In this document: piece by piece, positions 1 through 7,892 of the stretch | How the letters are laid out: every line of letters begins with the position of its first letter | How positions within the stretch are numbered: the first letter of the stretch is position 1 | Assembly: GCA_965211775.1 (NCBI GenBank) | Contig: OZ242974.1 | Location: forward strand, 2,728,001 to 2,792,000 | Length of the DNA stretch: 64,000 bases | Direction: 5' to 3' | Origin: Thiodiazotropha sp040506975 | GTDB lineage: Bacteria; Pseudomonadota; Gammaproteobacteria; Chromatiales; Chromatiaceae | Notes under the pieces: model-generated | The model's input: only the letters and a program-made list of their open reading frames with translations | What the model was told of the DNA's origin: nothing | The model's database searches: none | Position numbers and translations under genes: made by a program

Positions 1-735
1 CGCATCTTTTCCGCGCGCGGGCTGGTAGAGATGCTGAAAGCTTTGGCCAAGTTCATCTTTATCGGTGGCGTCACCATACTGTTGCTTTGGATGTCGCTGG
101 ATAAATTTCTCGCTTTACATGGTATGGAAATCTCGCAGGCAATGGAAAAACTGAATAGCCTGATCGGCTGGTCGGTGATCCTCATGACATCTACTTTGAT
201 TCTTATCGCGGCGATCGATGTGCCGTTCCAACTGTGGGATCACAAGCGCCAACTGAAAATGACGCGCCAGGAACTGCGCGACGAATTGAAGGAGACCGAA
301 GGCAAGCCGGAGGTGAAGAGCAGAATCCGGCAGCTGCAACGCGAGATGGCGCAAAAGCGCATGATGCAGGAGGTGCCACAGGCCGATGTCATCGTCACCA
401 ACCCGACTCACTATGCGGTCGCATTAAAATACGATCCGCAAACCATGCACGCACCGAAACTGTTGGCAAAGGGCGCTGACCTGGTGGCAATGACTATCCG
501 TGAAGTAGGCGCTGAGGCCAAGGTGCCCGTGGTGGAGTCACCGATGCTCGCACGCGCCATCTATTTCCATACCGAATTGAATGCCTTTATTCCCGCCGGA
601 CTCTATCTCGCTGTCGCTCGACTGCTGGCCTACGTCTTCCAACTCAGGGCCTACCGAACCGAAGGCGGGGAATATCCGGAGCTGCCGGATGAGCTATCGA
701 TTCCGGAAGAGTATCAACACTCACCAGGGGTGTAA
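1..735 (+). CDS. flhB: Flagellar export switch protein FlhB (3' part)
   Basis: FlhB is the inner-membrane subunit of the flagellar type III export gate that switches substrate from rod/hook to filament proteins. About 244 C-terminal codons are visible and the reading frame is open to the left edge, so the start lies outside the window. The last membrane segments are followed by a charged linker and the cytoplasmic domain. The self-cleavage motif NPTH is present with its Asn codon at 400-402, followed by YAVALKY as in the family. The stop sits 2 bp before the flhA start, so the two are co-translated. Identification is firm. Confidence 0.97.
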   Translation, partial: RIFSARGLVEMLKALAKFIFIGGVTILLLWMSLDKFLALHGMEISQAMEKLNSLIGWSVILMTSTLILIAAIDVPFQLWDHKRQLKMTRQELRDELKETEGKPEVKSRIRQLQREMAQKRMMQEVPQADVIVTNPTHYAVALKYDPQTMHAPKLLAKGADLVAMTIREVGAEAKVPVVESPMLARAIYFHTELNAFIPAGLYLAVARLLAYVFQLRAYRTEGGEYPELPDELSIPEEYQHSPGV

Positions 736-737
736 CA

Positions 738-2828
738 ATGGACGCCACAGCAATCCTCGACAATGTCAGACAAACAGGCGCACGCGGGCTGGGTGCGCCA
801 ATCATGCTGTTGATGTTGTTGACGATGATCGTGATTCCATTGCCACCGATTGCATTGGATATATTCTTTACTTTCAACATCACCCTCTCTCTGGTGGTGA
901 TGCTGGTGGTGGTCTACACTCGCCGACCCCTCGAATTCTCGGTTTTTCCCAGCATGCTGCTGATTGCCACGCTGCTGCGTCTTGCCCTCAACGTGGCATC
1001 CACCCGGGTAGTTCTGTTGGAAGGCCATACCGGTGGTGATGCCGCCGGTAAAGTGATTGAAGCCTTTGGCGCCTTTGTCATTGGTGGTAACTATGCTGTC
1101 GGCCTGGTGGTCTTTCTGATCCTGGTGATCATCAATTTCGTGGTTGTGACCAAGGGTGCGGGTCGAGTCTCTGAGGTCAGTGCACGTTTCACCCTGGACG
1201 CGATGCCCGGAAAACAGATGGCAATCGACGCCGACCTCAATTCCGGCCTTATCGATCAGGATGAGGCCAGGACACGGCGTGAGGATATCGCCCGTGAAGC
1301 TGACTTTTACGGTGCTATGGATGGTGCGAGTAAGTTTGTTCGTGGTGATGCCATCGCCGGGATTCTGATCCTCTTCATCAATATAATAGGCGGTCTTTCC
1401 ATCGGTATGGCCCAGCACGGGCTTGATTTCTCCACGGCGTTGCAGAACTATGTGCTGTTGACCATCGGTGACGGATTGGTGGCGCAGATCCCCTCACTGC
1501 TACTTTCCACATCGGCTGCGATCATTGTCACCCGGGTAGCCAGCAGCCAGGATGTCGGCGGACAGATCGTCAGTCAGCTATTCAGCAGTCCCAAGGCGTT
1601 AACGGTAGCGGCATCAGTGCTGTTTCTGATGGGGATCATTCCGGGAATGCCCAACTTTGCGTTTCTTACACTATCGGCAGCCGCAGGGGCAGGCGCATGG
1701 ATGATCTGGCAACGTCAGATGAAGCCGGTGGAAGAACCGGTCATCGAAGAACCGGTGGAGCAACCGGAGCAGCGTGAACTGAGCTGGGATGATGTGCAAC
1801 CGGTCGATCTGATAGGACTCGAGGTGGGCTATCGTCTGATCCCGTTGGTCGATCGCAATCAGGGCGGGCAGCTGATGAATCGCATTAAGGGTGTCAGGCG
1901 CAAGCTCTCGCAGGAGATTGGCTTCCTTATCCCTTCGGTGCACATTCGCGACAATCTGGATCTCAATCCCAACAGCTATCGAATCTCGATCAATGGTGTC
2001 TCTGTGGCATTGGCGGATATCTTTCCTGATCGTGAGCTGGCGATCAATCCAGGGCAGGTATTCGGTGAGTTGCAGGGTACGGTCACCAAGGACCCAACCT
2101 TCGGTCTGGATGCGGTCTGGATCGATCCGGATCAGAAGGATCATGCACAGACCCTGGGTTATACCGTGGTGGATGCCAGTACCGTGGTTGCCACCCATCT
2201 GAGTGAAATCCTACAGTCCCATGCCAACGAACTGATGGGCCATGAAGAGACACGGCAACTCCTGGATATGCTGGGCAGGACCGCACCGAAACTGGTGGAA
2301 GACCTGGTTCCGAAGGCGCTTTCATTGAGCGTGGTGACAAAGATTCTGCAGAACCTGCTGACTGAGCATGTGCCCATCCGTGATTTCCGCACCATTGCAG
2401 AAACACTGGCGGAGCAGTCACAAAGAACTCAGGATCCGGCGGCCTTGACGGCTTCTGTCCGGGTTGCGCTGTCGCGGGGAATCGTGCAGCAATTGATTGG
2501 CAGTTCCGAGGAGATACCGGTGGCTGTGCTGGATCCCGGCCTGGAGCAACTGTTGCAAAGAACCCTGCAGGCTTCTGAAGAGGGGCAGGCGGGCTTTGAA
2601 CCGGGTCTGGCGGAGAGATTGCAGAATGCGCTATCCGAAACCTCTGCGGCAATGGAGGCCCATGGGCAGGAGGGTGTGTTGTTGGTCGCTGCGCCGATCA
2701 GGCCCTGGATGGCTCGCTTCGCCAAGCACGCGGCTCCGGGGATGCATATTCTTTCCTACAACGAAATACCCGACAATCGACAGATCAAGGTGGTTACAAC
2801 AATCGGCAATACGGCAAACGGTGATTGA
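738..2828 (+). CDS. flhA: Flagellar export gate protein FlhA
   Basis: A 696-residue protein, normal for FlhA. It forms the nonameric export-gate ring that docks chaperone-substrate complexes and uses the proton motive force. Roughly residues 15-310 carry the hydrophobic segments. The conserved FHIPEP-type stretch (SARFTLDAMPGKQMAID, near residues 150-167) lies in the cytoplasmic loop, and residues about 340-696 form the soluble docking domain. The start ATG follows the flhB stop by 2 bp. In related genomes flhF usually follows directly. Here about 5 kb of foreign and degraded DNA separates them. Confidence 0.97.
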   Translation: MDATAILDNVRQTGARGLGAPIMLLMLLTMIVIPLPPIALDIFFTFNITLSLVVMLVVVYTRRPLEFSVFPSMLLIATLLRLALNVASTRVVLLEGHTGGDAAGKVIEAFGAFVIGGNYAVGLVVFLILVIINFVVVTKGAGRVSEVSARFTLDAMPGKQMAIDADLNSGLIDQDEARTRREDIAREADFYGAMDGASKFVRGDAIAGILILFINIIGGLSIGMAQHGLDFSTALQNYVLLTIGDGLVAQIPSLLLSTSAAIIVTRVASSQDVGGQIVSQLFSSPKALTVAASVLFLMGIIPGMPNFAFLTLSAAAGAGAWMIWQRQMKPVEEPVIEEPVEQPEQRELSWDDVQPVDLIGLEVGYRLIPLVDRNQGGQLMNRIKGVRRKLSQEIGFLIPSVHIRDNLDLNPNSYRISINGVSVALADIFPDRELAINPGQVFGELQGTVTKDPTFGLDAVWIDPDQKDHAQTLGYTVVDASTVVATHLSEILQSHANELMGHEETRQLLDMLGRTAPKLVEDLVPKALSLSVVTKILQNLLTEHVPIRDFRTIAETLAEQSQRTQDPAALTASVRVALSRGIVQQLIGSSEEIPVAVLDPGLEQLLQRTLQASEEGQAGFEPGLAERLQNALSETSAAMEAHGQEGVLLVAAPIRPWMARFAKHAAPGMHILSYNEIPDNRQIKVVTTIGNTANGD

Positions 2829-2954
2829 TGGGGCGCGCAGCTGTTGTCAGAGTTGGCCGCCAACAGCCGAATATGAGATAGTGACGGCAGGAGCATGATC
2901 TGAGGTGGCGTTTGGAGGGGTGGCCGGCGCTCGACCTCGGTAAGGACTTATCAA

Positions 2955-3290
2955 ATGATCAAGTTGATTATAAAGGGGTGGTCAGACGAGTGTGCTTGGC
3001 TGAGTAGTGATAACTGGTCACATCTCGATTACTGTCAAAGACTCTACCATTGCACCTGTTTGCGGGGTATGGCGCTAAACCGTGTGGCTGAATCGCTGCT
3101 AAACAGAGAGCTATCCACGCTGGAACTGGTGAGTAGAGAACGGGCGGAGGCGCTCATCTTCATCCTTGCTTCGTGTGGTGCGCAATTTGACCTGCAGTTT
3201 CTGCGGCCACAGAAAGTCATATCACTGGAGCTGTATCGCAGGAGCGCTGAAATCAAAACAGTCACCCAGGCAATTGCCGACGCCAGGTGA
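2955..3290 (+). CDS. Hypothetical protein, 111 aa
   Basis: Open frame of 111 codons starting 126 bp after flhA in the same direction. It has no signal peptide or membrane segment and several Cys and Trp residues. The segment LSTLELVSRERAEALIFILASC loosely resembles the helix-turn-strand pattern of small proteins with a ribosomal L7/L12-like C-terminal fold, but I do not recognise a family. It may be a real flagellar-operon passenger or a remnant; the position right after flhA is the only functional hint. The start is not well supported, because no strong ribosome site is seen. Confidence 0.35.
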   Translation: MIKLIIKGWSDECAWLSSDNWSHLDYCQRLYHCTCLRGMALNRVAESLLNRELSTLELVSRERAEALIFILASCGAQFDLQFLRPQKVISLELYRRSAEIKTVTQAIADAR

Positions 3291-3578
3291 AACACCTCTG
3301 ATTGTCCAATACTGGCCGCTTGTTCCAGTCCATTGTCGTTGAGGCTGCGGGATGTGGCGTCTGCCCGGACACATGCCGACTGCTCCGGCAGGAGGCCCCG
3401 CTCATACCGGATGGCTTCGCTGTAACTTCGATGCTCTATACAGATCCGGCCGATTTTCTATAGCGCAACAGGGAACCTTGATCACAACCCGGACAGTGCC
3501 GAATCCTTGGCGGACCGAGGCAGGGAGTCAAGAGACCGGCGTCTGCCTGAGGTCCGCCGGTACAGCGTCTATATCTAG
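3291..3578. other. Degraded coding DNA left of IS1380 copy A
   Basis: About 290 bp without an intact gene. Short open stretches in changing frames read like decayed coding sequence, for example VEAAGCGVCPDTCRLL, then a stop, then NPDSAESLADRGRES and PEVRRYSVYI up to the IS edge. The matching 3' fragment lies on the other side of the insertion (5139-5285). No family is recognised. Confidence 0.4.
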
Positions 3579-5138
3579 CCCGAATATTTCACAAATAAAG
3601 AGGGTAAAACCCGTGTAGTTCAATAGAATTCAGTTACTTAGGCTGAAATTGAACGAGGTTTTGCCTGTGACAGAATGTACCCAAGGTCGTTTTGCTTTTC
3701 CAGCGGTAAAACGCCGCCAGGTTGAAGCGGATTTTTCCGGTGGTGATATCAGCAGTGATGGCGGCGTGTTGTTGCTACGACAAGCGGACCGACGGCTGGG
3801 ATTGCTTGAAGCCGTCAATGACACTCTCGCTGATCCACGCGATGGCCGCTATGTGCAACATGATCAGATTTCTCTACTACGCCAGCGGGTCTATGCCCTG
3901 TGCCAGGGCTATGAAGACCTCAACGATCACGACAGTCTGCGACAAGATTTGGCCTTTCAGACGGCCGTGGAACAGGATCAGGCACTGGGCAGTTCACCCA
4001 CGCTCTGTCGCTTGGAGAATCGGTCAGATCGGGCAACCGCTGTCGCGATCCATCAGGTCCTGATCGAGCAGTTCATCGCCTCGTTTGCCGAGCCACCCGA
4101 GGAGTTGATCCTGGACTTCGACGCCACCGATGACCGGGTTCACGGCCTGCAGGAAGGCCGCTTCTTCCACGGTTACTACGATAACTACTGCTTTCTCCCG
4201 TTGTACGTGTTTTGCGGCGAACAACTGCTGGTCAGCTATTTGCGCCCGAGCAAGATCGACGGGGCGAAACATGCGTGGGCGATCCTCGCCCTGCTGGTCA
4301 AACGCTTGCGTCAGGCGTGGCCGGCGGTGCGGATCATCCTGAGAGCCGACTCGGGCTTCTGTCGTCACCGCATGCTGCGCTGGTGTGAACGCCATGGCAT
4401 TGGCTACATCGTAGGCCTGGCGCGCAACCACCGCCTGCAACGGATGATCGAGGAAGACTTCACTGCAGTCGAGCAATGCTTCAAGGCCAACGGACAGAAG
4501 CAACGCGTCTTCCTTGGCCTGCGCTACGGTGCACGCAGCTGGCGCCGTCGACGCGCGGTGATCGCCAAGCTGGAGGTGAGTGAGCGAGGGCGTAATCCCC
4601 GATTTGTCGTCACCAACCTCAACGGCGATGCCCAAACCCTTTACGACGACGTCTATTGTGCGCGGGGCGAGATGGAAAACCGCATCAAGGAACAACAGCT
4701 GGGGCTGTTTGCTGATCGCACCAGTGCACATCATTGGTGGACCAATCAGTTTCGCTTGCTGCTGTCGAGCCTGGCCTATGTGTTGATGGAAGCGATTCGC
4801 CGCTTGGCCTTACAGGGTACAGAACTGGCCAAGACCCAGGTCGGCACGCTGCGGCTTAAACTACTCAAAGTGGGTGCGGTGGTGATACGCAATACCCGGC
4901 GTGTCCGCTTCCTGCTCTCCAGTGTCTTTCCTTACCAGGCATTGTTCTTCAGTGTGGCCGAACGGCTGGAGCCAGGATAGCACGCGATGAGTGCTGCCCC
5001 GGCACGTTGATAAATAACGGGGTAAGGGGAAGCTGTGCCTGTCAGCCAGAAATCGGGGCGTTTGGAGCCGGTATCATCCTGTTTCTCGTCCCGGCCTTCT
5101 CCTCGTGCCAGTATCGGCAAATGGATGAAATATCCGGG
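3579..5138 (+). mobile_element. IS1380-family insertion sequence, copy A (1560 bp)
   Basis: Ends were set from the inverted repeats: left CCCGAATATTTCAC and right (complement) CCCGGATATTTCATCC. The element is flanked by a 4-bp target duplication CTAG (3575-3578 and 5139-5142), typical of IS1380. It carries one transposase gene. Its sequence is clearly diverged from the other two IS1380 elements in the window (12138-13705 and 27593-29160), so it is a separate IS species. It sits in decayed DNA between flhA and flhF. Confidence 0.93.
3649..4980 (+). CDS. IS1380-family transposase
   Basis: A 443-codon transposase that cuts and joins the ends of its own element. The DDE catalytic residues are visible as LILDFDATDD, ILRADSGFCR and RGEMENRIKEQ, in the order and spacing of the IS1380 family (DDE_Tnp_1-like fold). 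The frame opens at a TTG (3649). A GTG at 3667 is an equally likely start because it aligns with PVT(E/N)CTQ in the copies elsewhere in the window. The gene appears intact, with no stop or frameshift, so this copy may be active. Confidence 0.93.
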   Translation: MNEVLPVTECTQGRFAFPAVKRRQVEADFSGGDISSDGGVLLLRQADRRLGLLEAVNDTLADPRDGRYVQHDQISLLRQRVYALCQGYEDLNDHDSLRQDLAFQTAVEQDQALGSSPTLCRLENRSDRATAVAIHQVLIEQFIASFAEPPEELILDFDATDDRVHGLQEGRFFHGYYDNYCFLPLYVFCGEQLLVSYLRPSKIDGAKHAWAILALLVKRLRQAWPAVRIILRADSGFCRHRMLRWCERHGIGYIVGLARNHRLQRMIEEDFTAVEQCFKANGQKQRVFLGLRYGARSWRRRRAVIAKLEVSERGRNPRFVVTNLNGDAQTLYDDVYCARGEMENRIKEQQLGLFADRTSAHHWWTNQFRLLLSSLAYVLMEAIRRLALQGTELAKTQVGTLRLKLLKVGAVVIRNTRRVRFLLSSVFPYQALFFSVAERLEPG

Positions 5139-5285
5139 CTAGAAGCGCAAGCGCTGATCGGTCATCCGGTGGTGGTCGAGGTCAAGCGTGTGACAGCGGA
5201 TGAGATCGAGGACTGGCTGGCCAGTGGCCGCCTGAAGCGGCCTCGGCCCAAGGGGTCTGTTTATCCATCATCGTCCGGGAGCTAA
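5139..5285 (+). pseudogene. 3' fragment of an interrupted gene
   Basis: After the right end of IS1380 copy A an open frame continues for 48 codons (LEAQALIGHPVVVEVK..., ending VYPSSSGS). No start is possible except inside the IS, so it is the C-terminal end of a gene cut by the insertion. The 5' side at 3291-3578 is already broken by stops and frame changes. The hydrophilic tail with KRVTADEIEDWLASGRLKR is not recognised. Its stop overlaps the end of the convergent gene at 5282. Confidence 0.55.
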
Positions 5286-5743
5286 TCATCAGGAGCCTGG
5301 TCCAAAAAGAAGCTTTTCAGGTTTTTGCTCACGTTTTCTAGCGCTTGTAGATATACGATAAGCGTCACTTGTGCTGACCAAGGATGATCTCCGAAATAAT
5401 TAGCTAATTCTATAGTAAGTGTTGTGCGGCCTGTTTTTTTAGTGGAGGCAGAGATGTTAAGCTCCCCCTCAGTTGTCCCCCAACTATGGCCTTGATTGTT
5501 GTCGGCTGAATTACCTAGAGATAGCTGATTAAAAAAATTAATAAGACCTCGGATTGAAGCCTCCTCGAACCATACTTTACTTTGTAGCTTTACAGCAGGA
5601 GTTTCGAAAGAGATAGTGGTGTAGAAAGATTTAGGATCTTCGCCCTTGCATCTATTTCTAAGTATCATTCTCGCATCTGGGTCGACATCAGATTGTATGA
5701 GAACAGAACTTGATGATTTTGTGTGTATGCCGTCTTGATTCAT
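5282..5743 (-). CDS. Hypothetical protein, 153 aa; partner of the upstream secreted protein
   Basis: A 153-residue soluble acidic protein with no signal peptide, rich in Ser/Thr with several aromatic residues (VWFEEASIRGLINFFNQLSL, SWGTTEGEL, YFGDHPWS). The alternating beta pattern resembles small single-domain immunity-like proteins, but I cannot assign a family. Before IS1595 copy 1 jumped in, its ATG lay only 5 bp after the stop of the gene now at 6825-7334, so the two were an operon. Codon use is AT-richer than the flanking flagellar genes, suggesting transfer. A partner/immunity role is inference from arrangement only. Confidence 0.6.
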   Translation of the reverse strand: MNQDGIHTKSSSSVLIQSDVDPDARMILRNRCKGEDPKSFYTTISFETPAVKLQSKVWFEEASIRGLINFFNQLSLGNSADNNQGHSWGTTEGELNISASTKKTGRTTLTIELANYFGDHPWSAQVTLIVYLQALENVSKNLKSFFLDQAPDD

Positions 5744-5800
5744 TAGTTTTACTTTCCTAAATATTCGTATTCACCGTTAAGTATCTTTTTTTTAGCGTTT

Positions 5801-6829
5801 CCTGATTACTCATGAGGCTCAGCTATTGAGCCTGTGGTGCAAGCATAATGGAACCTACTGAATAAAAGAGGATTTCATCATGCCGAGAAATACTATTCAA
5901 TTTCAAAAAGGTCTTGGTTTGCACGATTTTCTGGAACAATATGGGACCGAGGATCAGTGTCGACAGGCATTGTATGATTTGCGCTGGCCGACGGGCTATG
6001 TCTGCCCTGAGTGCGGCAACACAACAGGCTGTGAACTCAAAAAGCGTCAGATATATCAATGTCACAAGTGCCATCATCAGACTTCCCTGACCGCCGGCAG
6101 CATCTTCCATGGCACCAAGCTGCCGCTGAGAACGTGGTTTCTTGCGATCTATCTGTTGACCCAACGCAAGAAAAGTATCTCGGCGCTGCAACTTTCCCGC
6201 GAAATCGGGGTGAACTACAATACGGCCTGGCGACTCAAGCATAAGTTGATGCAGGTGATGATGGAACGTGAGCGTGGAAAAAAACTGGCCGGTCGCATCG
6301 AATTGGATGATGCTTATCTCGGAGGCGAGCAAGCCGGTAAGCGTGGTCGTGGGTCGCGCAACAAAATCCCTTTCGTAGCTGCTGTTGAGACGACGCGGGA
6401 CGGCAGGCCCATGAAAATTCAACTGCGTCGTGTAAGGGGCTTTCGCAAACGTGAAATCGCCCGCTACGCCCGCTCCTGCTTGATGCCTGGCAGCGAAGTC
6501 TTTACCGATGGGCTTTGGTGCTTTAGTGGCGTGACAACCGCTGATTGCCATCATAACCCCATGGTGACGGGTGGTGGGCGCCAAAGTGTCCAGTATTCGT
6601 GCTTCAAATGGGTAAACACGATGTTGGGTAATGTCAAAAACAGTCTGTTGGGTACTTTTCATGCGATTCGAGATAAACATGTGTCGCGTTATCTTGCTGA
6701 GTTCGAATATCGGTTTAACCGCCGTTTCGATTTACCCGCCATGATTGAACGATTGCTTTTTGCCGCTCTTCGCACTCCACCTATGCCATATCGCCTCTTG
6801 AGAATGGCTGAGGTTTAGGGGTAATCAGG
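5801..6829 (+). mobile_element. IS1595-family insertion sequence, copy 1 (1029 bp)
   Basis: The termini are CCTGATTACTCATG on the left and, on the complement, CCTGATTACCCC on the right. An 8-bp target duplication TAGCGTTT (5793-5800 and 6830-6837) proves the exact ends and fits IS1595. A small hairpin (GGCTCA-GCTAT-TGAGCC) lies between the left end and the gene. The insertion cuts the 3' end of the minus-strand gene at 6825-7334. Confidence 0.96.
5880..6818 (+). CDS. IS1595-family (ISXO2-like) transposase
   Basis: 312 residues. The N-terminus has a zinc ribbon (CPECG near residue 43 and CHKCHHQTS near residue 61). The ISXO2-like catalytic domain follows, with IELDDAYLGG (first Asp) and EVFTDGLWCF (second Asp). 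The third acidic/His ligand probably lies in the GTFHAIRDKH...YLAEFEYRFNRR segment. The start ATG has a GAGGA ribosome site. The protein is identical to the one at 37329-38267. A 285-codon antisense frame crosses the gene but is a shadow. Confidence 0.95.
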   Translation: MPRNTIQFQKGLGLHDFLEQYGTEDQCRQALYDLRWPTGYVCPECGNTTGCELKKRQIYQCHKCHHQTSLTAGSIFHGTKLPLRTWFLAIYLLTQRKKSISALQLSREIGVNYNTAWRLKHKLMQVMMERERGKKLAGRIELDDAYLGGEQAGKRGRGSRNKIPFVAAVETTRDGRPMKIQLRRVRGFRKREIARYARSCLMPGSEVFTDGLWCFSGVTTADCHHNPMVTGGGRQSVQYSCFKWVNTMLGNVKNSLLGTFHAIRDKHVSRYLAEFEYRFNRRFDLPAMIERLLFAALRTPPMPYRLLRMAEV

Positions 6830-7334
6830 TAGCGTTTTGACTTACGAGAAGCGTGAGTACGGTTCCTAGTTTTGCGTTGTCCCTCACGGGGTTCAGCATG
6901 ATTACCGCTCCGTCATTCTCTAACACAAAGACGATCCGATTGGTTATCTGGTCTAGATAGATGTCACCATATTTTATGATATTCAGTGCCACGGAATCCG
7001 TCATTCTTGGGTCTTTACATGAAAGACTCAGAGCTAAACGTGTTTCTGCGTGAGTGCAGAATAAAGTCCCTTTATTATAACGTTCGATACTAATACGGCG
7101 CATGCGTCTGGCTTGTTTTAGGTAAGCTTGCCGCGCCAAAATAGTTATTGCGGCTTTAATTCCACCCCGAAGGCTCCGCTTTTCCCGATGATGAGCACTT
7201 GCACCTTGGATTCCTGCCTGGAAGTCCGCGCCGGGCGGCAGTGCGGCATCACGGGCGTTGAGTGGCGTTACGGCGGCCACCAGAAGTAGTCCGCACAAGC
7301 CCATGATGACTCGAACGATTGTGTTTTTGATCAT
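6825..7334 (-). CDS. Secreted protein of unknown function, 3' end replaced by IS1595
   Basis: The start was chosen at the Met that gives a clean Sec signal peptide (MIKNTIVRVIMGLCGLLLVAAVTPLNA, shown in part: hydrophobic core at about residues 8-22, cleavage after LNA). The mature part is basic in its middle (REKRSLRGG, KQARRMRR) and ends in a strand-rich segment (NRIVFVLENDGAVIMLNP) that recalls small RNase-like toxin domains; that similarity is weak. The last codon and stop come from the IS1595 end. Rejoining across the 8-bp duplication restores the native tail NAKKKILNGEYEYLGK and a stop at 5749-5751, 5 bp before the next gene. So 14 residues were lost. Confidence 0.6.
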   Translation of the reverse strand: MIKNTIVRVIMGLCGLLLVAAVTPLNARDAALPPGADFQAGIQGASAHHREKRSLRGGIKAAITILARQAYLKQARRMRRISIERYNKGTLFCTHAETRLALSLSCKDPRMTDSVALNIIKYGDIYLDQITNRIVFVLENDGAVIMLNPVRDNAKLGTVLTLLVSQNAT

Positions 7335-7395
7335 CCCCGCACCTTCGAAATGCATTCCTACAAGATAGCATTGCGTTTTTTTGTTAGGCAAGGGG

Positions 7396-7665
7396 TTATT
7401 TATCTTTTGTGCGCCATTGGGCGGTTTTGGTGATGAGGTTGCTGATGATGTTTTCGAATTGCTTGGCCATATAGGGCCCCATGTAGCAGCCGTAGGCGTA
7501 GAGGAGGAAGCCCATTTTGTTGTGCCACTCGAAGCTCTCGGCGAGGAAGAAGGCGCCGATGCCGGAGAAGACGGAGCCGATGAAATAGCGGAGATAGCCG
7601 AGCCAGCTTACTTGGTTGTCGGTGGCGTCATGGATGTGGGCGTAGTAGCCGGTGATGGATCCGGA
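7396..7665 (-). pseudogene. Holin-like membrane protein fragment, 5' end missing
   Basis: The minus strand has an open frame of about 89 codons, from a stop at about 7668 to TAA at 7396-7398, with no start codon at its head. The peptide has two hydrophobic segments (GYLRYFIGSVFSGIGAFFLA and MGFLLYAYGCYMGPYMA) and a charged tail (TAQWRTKDK), the build of a small phage-holin-like protein. It lies 61 bp upstream of the secreted-protein gene in the same direction, so the three minus-strand genes look like one cassette. The holin label is a resemblance, not a family match. The overlapping plus-strand frame is a shadow. Confidence 0.45.
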
Positions 7666-7730
7666 CTAGCTGTCCTTCCAACCTGTTGTATTAAAGGTAA
7701 AAAATCTTGCCATTCCTGATGTGTCAAGGA

Positions 7731-7747
7731 TTGGAACAGTTATTGCA
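7731..7747 (+). promoter_or_regulatory. Sigma-54 promoter for flhF
   Basis: TTGGAACAGTTATTGCA matches the -24/-12 pattern YTGGCAC-N5-TTGCA, with exactly 10 bp between GG and GC. It lies about 150 bp before the flhF start. In Pseudomonas and Vibrio, flhF operons are class III genes driven by RpoN with FleQ/FlrC-type activators, so the position fits. The promoter means flhF transcription does not depend on flhA read-through across the inserted DNA. Confidence 0.7.
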
Positions 7748-7892
7748 ATAATTGTGTTGAACCCCTGATGGGAGTGATCGGCTTCAACGCAGTACTGGCT
7801 GAGCCCGGTCGCGTAACAATAAAGCCGGAGAGTGGATTAGCAGGTTGACAGGCGCAAGCTCGATCCAGAGTGACCGCCGGGGATAGCGGACT

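Noticed and set aside
3352..3618. Plus-strand open frame of 88 codons before IS1380 copy A
   Set aside because: It crosses the IS left end and has no family features. The surrounding frames suggest decayed coding DNA instead.
5823..6680. 285-codon open frame antisense to every IS1595 transposase
   Set aside because: It exists only because the sense gene is conserved; it has no family features and is lost wherever the sense gene is cut. The same holds for the 216-codon antisense frames in the IS1380 copies.
7381..7719. Plus-strand open frame of 112 codons (MLGKGLFIFC...)
   Set aside because: The minus strand gives a better membrane-protein fragment; the plus reading is a Glu/Gly/Val-rich shadow.
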